Source of the DNA: an uncultured Holophagales bacterium
GTDB lineage: Bacteria; Acidobacteriota; Thermoanaerobaculia; UBA5066
Direction: 5' to 3'
Length of the DNA: 8,160 bases
Assembly: GCA_937864895.1 (NCBI GenBank)
Contig: CALMDF010000103.1
Span: 1 to 8,160 of the forward strand
Shown here: positions 1-6,220 of the stretch, in pieces
Numbering within the stretch: the stretch's first letter is position 1
Layout: each line of letters opens with the position of its first letter
Program-made: the position numbers and the translations under genes
Notes under the pieces: model-generated
Databases searched by the model: none
The model's input: the letters and a program-made list of their open reading frames with translations, nothing else
What the model was told of the DNA's origin: nothing

Positions 1-662
1 CGGTCGAACATCGCGTGCGTGAGCCGTCCCGTGTTCGTGTTCTGCCGGCTCACGTGGTACGAGCCCAGGAGGTGGAGGGGGCCGTGCCCCGGCACCTCGA
101 GCCCGGCCTCGGCGCCGTGGCCGAACGCCGGCGCCGGCCGGGGGACGACCGCGCCCCTCTCGCCGAAGACGCGGAGCGTCGAGGCCCACGCGAGACCGCC
201 GAGCGCGAGGACGACCCTCACGTTCGGCAGGAGCGCGAGCTCGCGGACGAAAAAGGGCCGGCAGCGGTCGAATTCCCCCGGCGTCGGCCTGTTGTCGGGC
301 GGGGCGCAGCGGACCGGAGCCAGAACGTAGGCGTCCTTCAGCGCGAGGCCGTCGCCGCGCCGGGTCGAACCGGGCTGGTTCGCGAAACCGGCGCGGTGGA
401 GGGCCGCGAAGAGGAAGTCCCCCGAGGAGTCGCCCGTGAACATCCGGCCCGTGCGGTTCCCGCCGTGCGCGGCCGGGGCGAGGCCGACGAGGAGAAGCCG
501 CGCGGCCGGGTCGCCGAAGCCGGGGACCGGCCGCGCCCAGTAGGTCTCGCCCGCGAAGCGCCGTGGCGGCTTCGCGGCGCTCTCCTCCCGCCACGCGACG
601 AGACGCGGGCAGGCCCGGCAGGCCTCGATCTCGCGTGCCAGCGTGGCGGCCTTCCGGCTCAA
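1..662 (-). CDS. udgB: Family 5 (UdgB-type) uracil-DNA glycosylase, C-terminus cut by the window edge
   Basis: Predicted Fe-S uracil-DNA glycosylase that removes uracil (in family 5 also some other deaminated bases) to start base-excision repair in the cytoplasm. I read 220 residues before the edge; the family is usually about 220-250, so only a short C-terminal part is missing. Four cysteines, C15, C18 (EACRACPRL), C119 (APVRC) and C134 (FDRC), match the 4Fe-4S ligands of family 4/5 enzymes. Motif 1 is GLAPAAHGGNRTGRMFTGD at residues 60-78, the family 5 form without the acidic residue of other UDGs. Motif 2 is SYHVSRQNTNTGRLT at 201-215, with V where HPS is common. No ATG, GTG or TTG lies in frame over at least the 60 codons upstream, and none between this TTG and the first cysteine, so TTG at 662-660 is the best start. 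It overlaps the upstream antiporter stop as TTGA, implying translational coupling. Family call is confident; the start is probable. Confidence 0.93.
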   Translation of the reverse strand, partial: MSRKAATLAREIEACRACPRLVAWREESAAKPPRRFAGETYWARPVPGFGDPAARLLLVGLAPAAHGGNRTGRMFTGDSSGDFLFAALHRAGFANQPGSTRRGDGLALKDAYVLAPVRCAPPDNRPTPGEFDRCRPFFVRELALLPNVRVVLALGGLAWASTLRVFGERGAVVPRPAPAFGHGAEAGLEVPGHGPLHLLGSYHVSRQNTNTGRLTHAMFD

Positions 663-1744
663 GGGGTTGCGGTCCGTCCCCGGTGCCAGGCCCGCGCCGC
701 CAGGACGAGGAGCGTGACCGCCGTCAGCGGGAGCGCAAAGAAGACCATCGCGTTGCGGAACGTCGGGAGCACCGAGGAGTCGGTCGCCTCGAGGACGATG
801 AAGGCCACGTAGGCCGCGTAGTAGAAGAGGAAGAGCGCCCCTTCCCACCGGGCGATGCCGGGACCTGTGAAGAAGATCGGCAGGCAGGCGAGCGCCACGG
901 CGACCATGACCGGAGTGTCGAAGGCGAGCGCGCCCGGGGCGACGGGGACGCCGCTCGGCGCGACGAGGCCGGTCAGGCCGAGGACGCAGAGGATGTTGAA
1001 GATGTTCGAGCCGACGACGTTCCCGACGGCGATGTCGCGGTGCCCGCGGATGGAGGCCAGGACGGAGGTCGCGACCTCGGGGAGGGAGGTCCCGGCCGCG
1101 ACGATCGTCAGGCCGATGATGAGCTCCGAGACACCGAGCGACCGGGCGAACGCCACGGCGCCGTCGACGAGCCAGCGCGCCCCGAGGACGAGCATCGCGA
1201 GCCCGCCGAGGACGAGGAGGAGATTCGCCCACCAGGGGCCTGGCGCCTCGTCCGTGGAGCCGGCCGCCATCTCCTCCCGCGTCGCGGCCCGCTCCTTCCG
1301 GCTCTGGACGACCGAGAAGACCGTGTAAGCCAGGATCCCGCCGAAGAGGAGCGCCCCGTCGATCCGGCCGAGCCGCCCGTCGAGCGCGAGGAGCGGGAGG
1401 AGGAGGGAGACCCCGACCATGATCGGGACGTCCCGCCGGATCAGCTGCCGGTCGACGAGAAGGGGCGCGACGACGGCCGAGAGGCCGAGGATGAAGAGGA
1501 CGTTGAAGATGTTCGAGCCGACGACGTTGCCGTAGGCGATGTCGGCGCTCCCCGCGACCGCCGCCCTCACGCTCACCGCCAGCTCGGGGGCGCTCGTGCC
1601 GAAGGCGACGACCGTCAGGCCGACGACGAGCGGGGAGACCCCGGCCGCGAGCGCGAGGCGCGAGGCGCCGCGGACGAGGAGCTCGGCCCCGAGGACGAGG
1701 AGGGCGATTCCGAGGACGAAGAGGAGGATCGTGAGGGCGCTCAT
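659..1744 (-). CDS. Calcium/sodium antiporter, CaCA superfamily (YrbG-type), second of a tandem pair
   Basis: Inner-membrane cation exchanger of 361 residues, the usual length for bacterial YrbG/NCX_Mj-like proteins of ten helices in two inverted halves. Each half carries the alpha-repeat: GLTVVAFGTSAPELA (42-56) with GNVVGSNIFN (72-81), and GLTIVAAGTSLPE (211-223) with GNVVGSNIFN (241-250). E54 and N81 fall at the same numbers as ion ligands of archaeal NCX_Mj; E223 is the second-half glutamate. The position of NCX_Mj D240 is Asn (N250) here. The halves are joined by a charged loop near residues 148-172. ATG at 1744 is preceded by GGAG nine bases upstream. The gene follows its paralog after a 24-base gap and its stop overlaps the glycosylase start. 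Likely role is Ca2+ export driven by the Na+ gradient. Direction, and Na+ versus H+ or K+ coupling, cannot be told from sequence. Confidence 0.93.
   Translation of the reverse strand: MSALTILLFVLGIALLVLGAELLVRGASRLALAAGVSPLVVGLTVVAFGTSAPELAVSVRAAVAGSADIAYGNVVGSNIFNVLFILGLSAVVAPLLVDRQLIRRDVPIMVGVSLLLPLLALDGRLGRIDGALLFGGILAYTVFSVVQSRKERAATREEMAAGSTDEAPGPWWANLLLVLGGLAMLVLGARWLVDGAVAFARSLGVSELIIGLTIVAAGTSLPEVATSVLASIRGHRDIAVGNVVGSNIFNILCVLGLTGLVAPSGVPVAPGALAFDTPVMVAVALACLPIFFTGPGIARWEGALFLFYYAAYVAFIVLEATDSSVLPTFRNAMVFFALPLTAVTLLVLAARAWHRGRTATP
995..1021. repeat. 27-base exact direct repeat, copy 1 (alpha-2 motif of downstream antiporter)
   Basis: Identical to 1502-1528. Both copies encode the NVVGSNIFN motif of the two inverted halves of the same antiporter. 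Identity extends through synonymous third positions, so it exceeds what the protein motif alone requires, although strong GC3 bias limits the alternatives. Confidence 0.85.
1011..1039. repeat. 29-base block identical between the two antiporter genes, copy 1
   Basis: Identical to 2139-2167 in the paralogous gene; on the minus strand it encodes RDIAVGNVVG of the second alpha-repeat. It overlaps the 27-base repeat at 995-1021. Together with the looser copies at about 1502-1544 and 2621-2660, the motif occurs four times across the two genes. Confidence 0.85.
1502..1528. repeat. 27-base exact direct repeat, copy 2 (alpha-1 motif of downstream antiporter)
   Basis: Partner of 995-1021, lying 507 bases away in the same gene and the same orientation and frame. 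It encodes NVVGSNIFN of the first half. Confidence 0.85.
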
Positions 1745-1768
1745 GCGTCGAAGCTCCGGGGAGATGCG

Positions 1769-2854
1769 CTAGGTCCCGGACGGGCCGGGCGGTCTCGAGA
1801 GGTACCTTCGCCGCAGGGCCCTCGCGGACCAGACGAAGAGGGCCACGGCGACGGTCGGCAGGACGACGAAGAGGACGACGGCCTGGAGCTGCGCGAGGTG
1901 CGGGCTCTCCTGCGCCTTCAGGGCGAGCCAGGTCGCGTACAGGGCGTAGAGGAGGACGAAGAGAAAGCCTTCGGCCCGCGAGACCCGGCGGCCGCTCAGG
2001 AAGACGGGGAGGCAGAGGAAGGCCGCGCCGATCATCACCGGCGTGTCGAAGCGAAGGGCGTCGGCCGGGACGGCGACGCCGCCGGGCGCCACGATCGCCG
2101 TGAGGGCGAGGACGATCGCGAGGTTCAGGACATTGCTCCCGACGACGTTCCCGACGGCGATGTCGCGCTCTCCGCGAAGCGAGGCGAGGACCGAGGCGGC
2201 GATCTCGGGGAGCGAGGTGCCCACGGCCACGACCGTCAGGCCGACGACGAGGTCGCTCACGCCGGCGGCGCGCGCGAACGTCACCGCCGCGCCGACGAGG
2301 AGGTCCGCGCCGGCGACGAGAAGCGCGAGGCCCGCCAGGATCGAGAGCGCGTCGAGGAGCCGCCCGTGACGCCGGGCGGGAACCGGCTCCGGGACGCCCG
2401 CCGCGGCCGGGCCCCGCCGTTCCTGCCGGAACGAGAGCGCGGCGTGGGCGAGGCCTGCCGAGAGGAGGACGAGCCCGTCGACGACGCCGAGCCTGCCGTC
2501 GGAGGCGAGGAGCGCCGTGAGGAGCGAGAGGCCGAGGAGGACGGGAAGGTCGCGCCGCAGGACGGCCGGGGCGATCTCGAGCGGAGCGGCGAGGGCGGCC
2601 AGCCCGAGGATGAGGAGGACGTTGCAGATGTTGCTGCCGACGACGTTCCCGAACGCCATCTCGGTCGTCCCGGCGAAAGCGGCCTTCAGGCTGACGGCGA
2701 GCTCCGGGGCGCTCGTGCCGAAGGAAACGACGGTCAGCCCGACGATGAGGGGCGAGAGCCCGGCCGAGAGGGAGAGCCGGGAGGCCCCGCGGACGAGGAG
2801 GTCGGCCCCGACGACGAGGAGGGCGATGCCGGCGAGGAAGAGGAGCCCGGTCAA
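1769..2854 (-). CDS. Calcium/sodium antiporter, CaCA superfamily (YrbG-type), first of a tandem pair
   Basis: A second CaCA exchanger, also 361 residues, with the same two-half layout and obvious similarity to its downstream neighbour. First half: GLTVVSFGTSAPE (39-51) and GNVVGSNICN (69-78). Second half: GLTVVAVGTSLPE (205-217) and GNVVGSNVLN (235-244). The two alpha-repeat glutamates are E51 and E217; the second-half position that is Asp in NCX_Mj is Asn (N244). The loop between halves (about 143-167) is rich in Arg, Pro and Ala and differs from the paralog's loop, and the C-terminal tail is basic (RALRRRYLSR). The start is TTG at 2854-2852, four bases after the MnhG stop. No clear Shine-Dalgarno sequence precedes it, so expression may depend on ribosomes finishing mnhG. 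The position directly after a full mrp operon suggests it uses the Na+ gradient made by Mrp to move Ca2+; that is inference from context. Confidence 0.92.
   Translation of the reverse strand: MTGLLFLAGIALLVVGADLLVRGASRLSLSAGLSPLIVGLTVVSFGTSAPELAVSLKAAFAGTTEMAFGNVVGSNICNVLLILGLAALAAPLEIAPAVLRRDLPVLLGLSLLTALLASDGRLGVVDGLVLLSAGLAHAALSFRQERRGPAAAGVPEPVPARRHGRLLDALSILAGLALLVAGADLLVGAAVTFARAAGVSDLVVGLTVVAVGTSLPEIAASVLASLRGERDIAVGNVVGSNVLNLAIVLALTAIVAPGGVAVPADALRFDTPVMIGAAFLCLPVFLSGRRVSRAEGFLFVLLYALYATWLALKAQESPHLAQLQAVVLFVVLPTVAVALFVWSARALRRRYLSRPPGPSGT
2139..2167. repeat. 29-base block identical between the two antiporter genes, copy 2
   Basis: Partner of 1011-1039, located 1128 bases away at the corresponding second-half position of the upstream antiporter gene. 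The sequence diverges immediately on both sides. Confidence 0.85.
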
Positions 2855-2858
2855 GGCG

Positions 2859-3215
2859 TCAGGGGTCCGGGTCGGCGGCGGGGCCTTCCTGCGGCCCCGG
2901 CATCTCGTTGACCTTCGTCGCGGGGAAGAGGGGGACGCCGAGAGCGAAGGCGGCGCGGCCGATCGCGTGGGCGGCGAGGGGAGCCGTCAGGAAGACGAAC
3001 GCGACGGCGGCGAGGGCGCGCGTCGCGACGCCGAGGTCGTCGAACGCGATGGAGAGGGCGAAGAAGACGCACATCTTCGCGAGCGTCGACGCCTTGGAGG
3101 TAGCCGACAGGCGGGTGAGGACGTCGGGCATCCTGAGGACGCCGAGGGCGGCGAGGAAGGCCGTGCCGACGCCGGCGAGCATGAGCGCCGCGGCGAGGAG
3201 CTCGCGAACGCTCAC
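2859..3215 (-). CDS. mnhG: Mrp Na+/H+ antiporter subunit G
   Basis: Small membrane subunit of the Mrp antiporter, 118 residues, normal for MnhG/PhaG. Three hydrophobic segments are visible at about 4-25, 46-60 and 66-90. Family signatures are GVLRMPDVLTRLSATSK (25-41) and the FLTAPLAAHAIGRAA stretch (75-89), whose P79 matches a conserved proline of the family. The C-terminal ~15 residues are polar and Pro-rich and look unstructured. The GTG start (3215-3213) overlaps the mnhF stop as GTGA. A GGAG eight bases upstream can serve as ribosome-binding site. In characterised Mrp systems all seven subunits are needed for activity; G is thought to be an assembly or structural subunit, not one of the two NuoL/M/N-like pump units. 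It is the last mrp gene, followed after four bases by a Ca2+/Na+ antiporter. Confidence 0.95.
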   Translation of the reverse strand: MSVRELLAAALMLAGVGTAFLAALGVLRMPDVLTRLSATSKASTLAKMCVFFALSIAFDDLGVATRALAAVAFVFLTAPLAAHAIGRAAFALGVPLFPATKVNEMPGPQEGPAADPDP

Positions 3216-3481
3216 CGCGACCGCTCCAGGTAGGCCGCGAAGGCGACCGTGCCGAGGAACGAGAGGAGCGCGAGGACGATCGCCACGTCGAGGTAGACGG
3301 CGTTGCCGGAGGCGAGGGCGACGACCGCCACGACGCTGATCCCGAGCGTTCCGAGGAGGTCGAGGCCGACGACCCGGTCGGGGAGGCTCGGGCCGAGCCC
3401 GATCCGGACGACCGTCAGGAGGAGGGCGAGCCCGAGGACGGGGAGGGCGACCCAGAGGGCGAGGTCGGCGAGGAGCGTCAC
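3212..3481 (-). CDS. mnhF: Mrp Na+/H+ antiporter subunit F
   Basis: Small hydrophobic subunit of the Mrp complex, 89 residues, typical for MnhF/PhaF. Three membrane segments lie at about 3-25, 36-56 and 60-84. The family hallmark GPSLPDRVVGLDLLG is at residues 30-44, and a conserved acidic residue sits in DVAIVLALLSF (65-75). The reading frame stays open far upstream (to about 5275) through the mnhE and mnhD regions, but that upstream translation is Arg/Pro-rich shadow sequence. The real start is GTG at 3481-3479, because it overlaps the mnhE stop as GTGA and has a perfect AAGGAGGT six bases ahead. It ends by overlapping the mnhG start in the same way, so E, F and G appear translationally coupled. 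Confidence 0.95.
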   Translation of the reverse strand: MTLLADLALWVALPVLGLALLLTVVRIGLGPSLPDRVVGLDLLGTLGISVVAVVALASGNAVYLDVAIVLALLSFLGTVAFAAYLERSR

Positions 3482-3945
3482 TCGAAGACCTCCTTCACCC
3501 GTCGCTCGAACCCTTCCTTCACCTCGCGCCGGAAGGTGTCGGGGTCGCCGACGTCGAGGGCGTGGACGTAGAGCGTCCGCCGGTCTGGGGAGACGTCGAG
3601 GCTGAGCGTCCCGGGGGTCAGCGTGATGAGGTTCGCGAGAACCGTGATGCCGGCGTCGCTCGTCAGGTCGAGGGGCACCGCGACGATGCCCGGCGAGAGG
3701 GACGACACGGGCCTGAGGATGCTCCTCGCGACCGCGGCGTTCGAGAGGAGGATCTCCTTCAGGAAGTAGAGGAAGAGCCCGGCGGCCTTCGGGGCCTTCG
3801 AGAGCCGCAGGTCCCTCCGCCCCCGGAACCGGACGAGGGCGAGGAGGAGCGCGGAGACGAGCGCCCCCTCGAGGACGTTGCCGGGCGTGACCTCTCCCGT
3901 CAGGGCGACCCAGGCGGCCGTGAGGAGGAGGAGGGCGACGAGCAC
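3478..3945 (-). CDS. mnhE: Mrp Na+/H+ antiporter subunit E
   Basis: Subunit E of the Mrp antiporter, 155 residues, in the usual 155-170 range. Hydrophobic segments near the N-terminus (about 2-16 and 23-39) and a third at about 53-70 precede a soluble cytoplasmic C-terminal domain. Family features are KAAGLFLYFLKEILLSN (53-69), a VPLDLTSDAGITVLANLITLTPGT stretch (90-113), and SLDVSPDRRTLYVHALDV (115-132). The C-terminus is strongly charged (EVKEGFERRVKEVFE). The GTG start is three bases after the mnhD stop with a G-rich GGAG site seven bases upstream. Published complexes place E at the periphery, where it is needed for assembly or activity. Identity is secure from motifs and gene order. Confidence 0.95.
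   Translation of the reverse strand: MLVALLLLTAAWVALTGEVTPGNVLEGALVSALLLALVRFRGRRDLRLSKAPKAAGLFLYFLKEILLSNAAVARSILRPVSSLSPGIVAVPLDLTSDAGITVLANLITLTPGTLSLDVSPDRRTLYVHALDVGDPDTFRREVKEGFERRVKEVFE
3488..3495 (-). promoter_or_regulatory. Perfect Shine-Dalgarno site of mnhF inside mnhE
   Basis: Read on the minus strand this is AAGGAGGT, the full complement of the 16S rRNA 3' tail, six bases before GTG 3481. It lies within the last codons of mnhE (KEVFE). It fixes the mnhF start within an otherwise long open frame. Confidence 0.85.
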
Positions 3946-3948
3946 GGC

Positions 3949-5463
3949 TCAGCTCCCCCCGCCCCGCGTCCCGAGGACGGCGCGGATGTAGAGGTCCGGG
4001 TCGAGGAGCTGCGTCGCGGCGCCGTCCGCGAAGCGGAAGAGGACGCCGGCGCCGAGGCCGATGGCGACCGTGATCGCGCAGAGAGCGAGGACCGGGCCGA
4101 GGAGCGACGCCCGCTCGGCGACGGAGAGGGGGGGCGTGGAGGCGCCCGGGTCGTGGGCGGGAGCCGGTTTCCAGAAGGCCTCGGCCCAGATCTTCGTCAT
4201 CGAGAAGAGCGTCAGGAGGCTCACCGCGAGGGCGACGGCGACGATCGCGCCGTGCCCCGCCTCGAGGCCGCTGCGCACGAGGAGGTACTTGGCCCAGAAG
4301 CCCGAGAGCGGAGGGATTCCCGCCAGCGAGAGCGCCGGGACGAGGAAGGCCGCCGCGAGGAGCGGCGAGCGGCCGAGGAGCCCGCCGAGGCGGTCGAGGG
4401 AGAAGCTCCCTCCGACCCTTCTCGTCACCCCCGCCACGAGGAAGAGGTTCGCCTTCACGACGATGTGGTGGAGGACGTAGAAGACCGTCCCCGCGAGCGC
4501 GAGGCGGGTCCCGACCCCGAGCCCCATGAGCATGTAGCCGATCTGGCTGACGATGTGGAAGGAGAGGACCTTCCTCACGTCGGTCTGGGCCATCGCCCCG
4601 AGGACCCCCGTCACCATCGTGAGGCCCGCGATCCAGAGGACGAGGGGGCTCGTGAAGCCGGGGTCGCGGTTGAAGACGAGCGTCAGGACGCGGACGAGCG
4701 CGTAGACGCCGACCTTCGTCAGGAGGCCGGCGAAGAGGGCGGCGACCGGCATCGGCGGCGTGTGGTACGAGGCGGGGAGCCAGAAGAAGAGGGGGAAGGC
4801 CGCCGCTTTGATGCCGAAGGCGACGAGGAAGAGGGTCGCCACGACGCTCGGGAGCCCCTGCGCCGGGAGGGCGCGGAGCGCGACGGCGGCGTCGGCCATG
4901 TTGAGCGTCCCGACCGACCCGTAGAGGAGGCCCGCCCCCGCGAGGAAGAGGGCCGAGGAGACGAGGTTCAGGACGACGTACTTGAGCGCCCCCGTCAGCT
5001 GGGCGCGTTCGCCCCCGAGCGAGACGAGGACGAAGGACGACATGAGCATGACCTCGAACCAGACGTAGAGGTTGAAGAGGTCGCCCGTCAGGAACGCGCC
5101 GCAGACGCCCATCGAGAGGACGTGGAGGAGCGGGTGGTAGCCGAAGCGCTCGCGCGCGGCGTCGATGCCGGCGGCGGAGAAGGCGACGACGGCGGCGAGG
5201 ATGACGGCCGCGACGACGACCATCGCCGCGGCGAAGCGGTCGGCCACGAGGCTGATGCCGAACGGCGCGGGCCACGAGCCGGACTGCGTGACGAGGATCG
5301 TCCCGTCGATCGTGGCGGAAAGGAGGAAGCCCGACGCGGCGAGGAGGCCCGCGGCCCCGGCAAAGCTCGCGGCCCGCGCCGCCCGCGGGGCGCGGGAGAG
5401 GAGGATCGTCGCGATCGCCGTCGCGAGCGGGACGAGGAGCGGGAGGACGAGGAGGAGGTTCAC
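3949..5463 (-). CDS. mnhD: Mrp Na+/H+ antiporter subunit D (NuoM/N-like pump subunit)
   Basis: One of the two large ion-translocating subunits of Mrp, homologous to NuoL/M/N of complex I; 504 residues (family about 490-510), about 14 membrane segments. Key charged residues of the proton path are in place: E137 in [10 protein letters not shown] (helix 5) and K219 in [15 protein letters not shown] (helix 7), which fall at exactly the numbers used for Bacillus MrpD. K250 ([10 protein letters not shown]), H332/H333 and K337 ([14 protein letters not shown]) and K392 (GFWAKYLL, in the later discontinuous-helix region) are also kept. The GTG start overlaps the mnhC stop (GTGA) and has a strong purine-rich site four bases upstream. 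It acts with MnhA to exchange H+ for Na+ across the inner membrane. No truncation or frameshift is seen. Confidence 0.97.
   Translation of the reverse strand: MNLLLVLPLLVPLATAIATILLSRAPRAARAASFAGAAGLLAASGFLLSATIDGTILVTQSGSWPAPFGISLVADRFAAAMVVVAAVILAAVVAFSAAGIDAARERFGYHPLLHVLSMGVCGAFLTGDLFNLYVWFEVMLMSSFVLVSLGGERAQLTGALKYVVLNLVSSALFLAGAGLLYGSVGTLNMADAAVALRALPAQGLPSVVATLFLVAFGIKAAAFPLFFWLPASYHTPPMPVAALFAGLLTKVGVYALVRVLTLVFNRDPGFTSPLVLWIAGLTMVTGVLGAMAQTDVRKVLSFHIVSQIGYMLMGLGVGTRLALAGTVFYVLHHIVVKANLFLVAGVTRRVGGSFSLDRLGGLLGRSPLLAAAFLVPALSLAGIPPLSGFWAKYLLVRSGLEAGHGAIVAVALAVSLLTLFSMTKIWAEAFWKPAPAHDPGASTPPLSVAERASLLGPVLALCAITVAIGLGAGVLFRFADGAATQLLDPDLYIRAVLGTRGGGS
3953..3960 (-). promoter_or_regulatory. 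Shine-Dalgarno site of mnhE inside mnhD
   Basis: Minus strand GGGGGGAG, seven bases before GTG 3945, inside the Gly-rich last codons of mnhD. It supports the chosen GTG start just after the mnhD stop. Confidence 0.65.
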
Positions 5464-5807
5464 GACCCCTCCTCCCTCATCCCGTCGACGTCGTCGGTCC
5501 CCGCCTCCTGGCAGGTGCGCTTCAGGAGGACGAGGGCGAACGCCTGGACGCCGAAGCCGATGACGATCGCCGTCAGGATGAGCGCCTGCGGCAGCGGGTC
5601 GGCCGACGGGACCGGCGGCGCGAAGGCGCCGGCCGGGACGATCGGCGGACCCTCGCGGACGAGCCGGCCCGCCGTGAAGATGAGGAGGTTCGCGGCGTAG
5701 CCGAGGAGGGCGAGGCCGAAGACGACCCGGACCGCGCCGCGGCGCAGGAGGAGGTACGTCCCCGTCGCGTAGAGGACGCCGATCGTCAGGGCGAGGACGA
5801 ACGTCAC
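5460..5807 (-). CDS. mnhC: Mrp Na+/H+ antiporter subunit C (NuoK-like)
   Basis: Small membrane subunit of Mrp homologous to complex I NuoK, 115 residues, as expected. Three membrane helices lie at about 3-21, 28-47 and 75-97. Diagnostic motifs are [17 protein letters not shown] (31-47) and [19 protein letters not shown] (68-86); the latter is nearly invariant in MnhC/PhaC. The loop between them ([10 protein letters not shown]) also matches the family. The C-terminal tail is acidic ([15 protein letters not shown]) and looks disordered. The GTG start overlaps the mnhB stop as GTGA and is preceded six bases upstream by an AGGAGGAGGA tract. In the known structures MrpC lines the interface between the A and D pump modules. 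Confidence 0.96.
   Translation of the reverse strand: MTFVLALTIGVLYATGTYLLLRRGAVRVVFGLALLGYAANLLIFTAGRLVREGPPIVPAGAFAPPVPSADPLPQALILTAIVIGFGVQAFALVLLKRTCQEAGTDDVDGMREEGS
5468..5477 (-). promoter_or_regulatory. Shine-Dalgarno site of mnhD inside mnhC
   Basis: Minus strand AGGGAGGAGG, four bases before GTG 5463, within the last codons of mnhC. It supports the GTG start that overlaps the mnhC stop. Confidence 0.7.
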
Positions 5808-6220
5808 GGCTCGTCCTCCTCCTGGAGCGTGAGGAGGATGAGGAGGACGACGCCGACGACGGTGACGTAGACGCCGGTATCGAACAGGACGGGCGTCCCC
5901 GGCTTTCCGATGACGGGGAGCGGGGTCTCCCCCCAGAGACCGGTCATGAAGGGGCGTCCCTCGGCGAGGCTGACGAGGCCGCTTCCGAGCGCGGCGAGGA
6001 GGCCGGTGCCGATGAGGATCTCGGGCCGTGCGGGGAGGAGCCGCCGGGCCGACTCGACCCCCCCGGTCAGGGCGAGGAGCGAGTACGCGGTCGCGGCGAC
6101 GAGGCCTCCGACGAATCCGCCCCCCGGCTCGTTGTGGCCGCGGAAGAGGAGGAAGACGGAGAAGAGGAGGAGGAGGGGGAAGAGGACCCGCGCGGCCGAG
6201 GCGAGGATGACGGACCTCAT
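5804..6220 (-). CDS. mnhB: Mrp Na+/H+ antiporter subunit B
   Basis: Subunit B, 138 residues, with four membrane helices at about 9-27, 34-53, 67-87 and 110-132. The signature [16 protein letters not shown] (26-41) is the MnhB hallmark, and [20 protein letters not shown] (113-132) matches the conserved last helix. The tail EEDEP is acidic. It starts with ATG overlapping the mnhA stop (ATGA), with GGGGGAGGAG just upstream. B is an independent gene here, as in the standard seven-gene mrp operon, not fused to A as in some bacteria. It is required for a complete complex; its exact part in ion movement is not settled by sequence. Confidence 0.96.
   Translation of the reverse strand: MRSVILASAARVLFPLLLLFSVFLLFRGHNEPGGGFVGGLVAATAYSLLALTGGVESARRLLPARPEILIGTGLLAALGSGLVSLAEGRPFMTGLWGETPLPVIGKPGTPVLFDTGVYVTVVGVVLLILLTLQEEDEP
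5814..5823 (-). promoter_or_regulatory. Shine-Dalgarno site of mnhC inside mnhB
   Basis: Minus strand AGGAGGAGGA, six bases before GTG 5807, embedded in the mnhB codons for the acidic tail. It supports the GTG start and gives ribosomes an entry point in addition to coupling through the GTGA overlap. Confidence 0.75.

Noticed and set aside
15..812. Plus-strand open frame of 265 codons at the left edge
   Set aside because: It is antisense to the uracil-DNA glycosylase, whose Fe-S cysteines and motifs are clear on the minus strand; the plus-strand product is Arg/Glu/Ala-rich with no recognisable feature.
1745..1768. A possible internal promoter or terminator in the gap between the two antiporters
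   Set aside because: The gap is only 24 bases, shows no hairpin with a T-run and no convincing -10 box. The GGAG within it is explained as the ribosome-binding site of the downstream gene.
563..2911. A 782-codon open frame on the plus strand, opposite both antiporter genes
   Set aside because: Its translation is a low-complexity run of Glu, Asp, Arg and Gly with no fold-like pattern. It arises because the opposite strand uses G/C at third positions, and its internal repetition only mirrors the repeats of the two antiporters.
3482..5275. A long minus-strand open frame upstream of and continuous with mnhF
   Set aside because: Only the last 89 codons look like a protein (MnhF). The rest is Arg/Pro-rich and overlaps mnhD and mnhE in another frame. 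The GTGA overlap and AAGGAGGT fix the true start at 3481.
3562..5700. A 712-codon open frame on the plus strand, opposite mnhE, mnhD and mnhC
   Set aside because: Same cause: charged, repetitive antisense translation in very GC-rich DNA. The opposite strand encodes well-conserved Mrp subunits with motifs at the expected positions.
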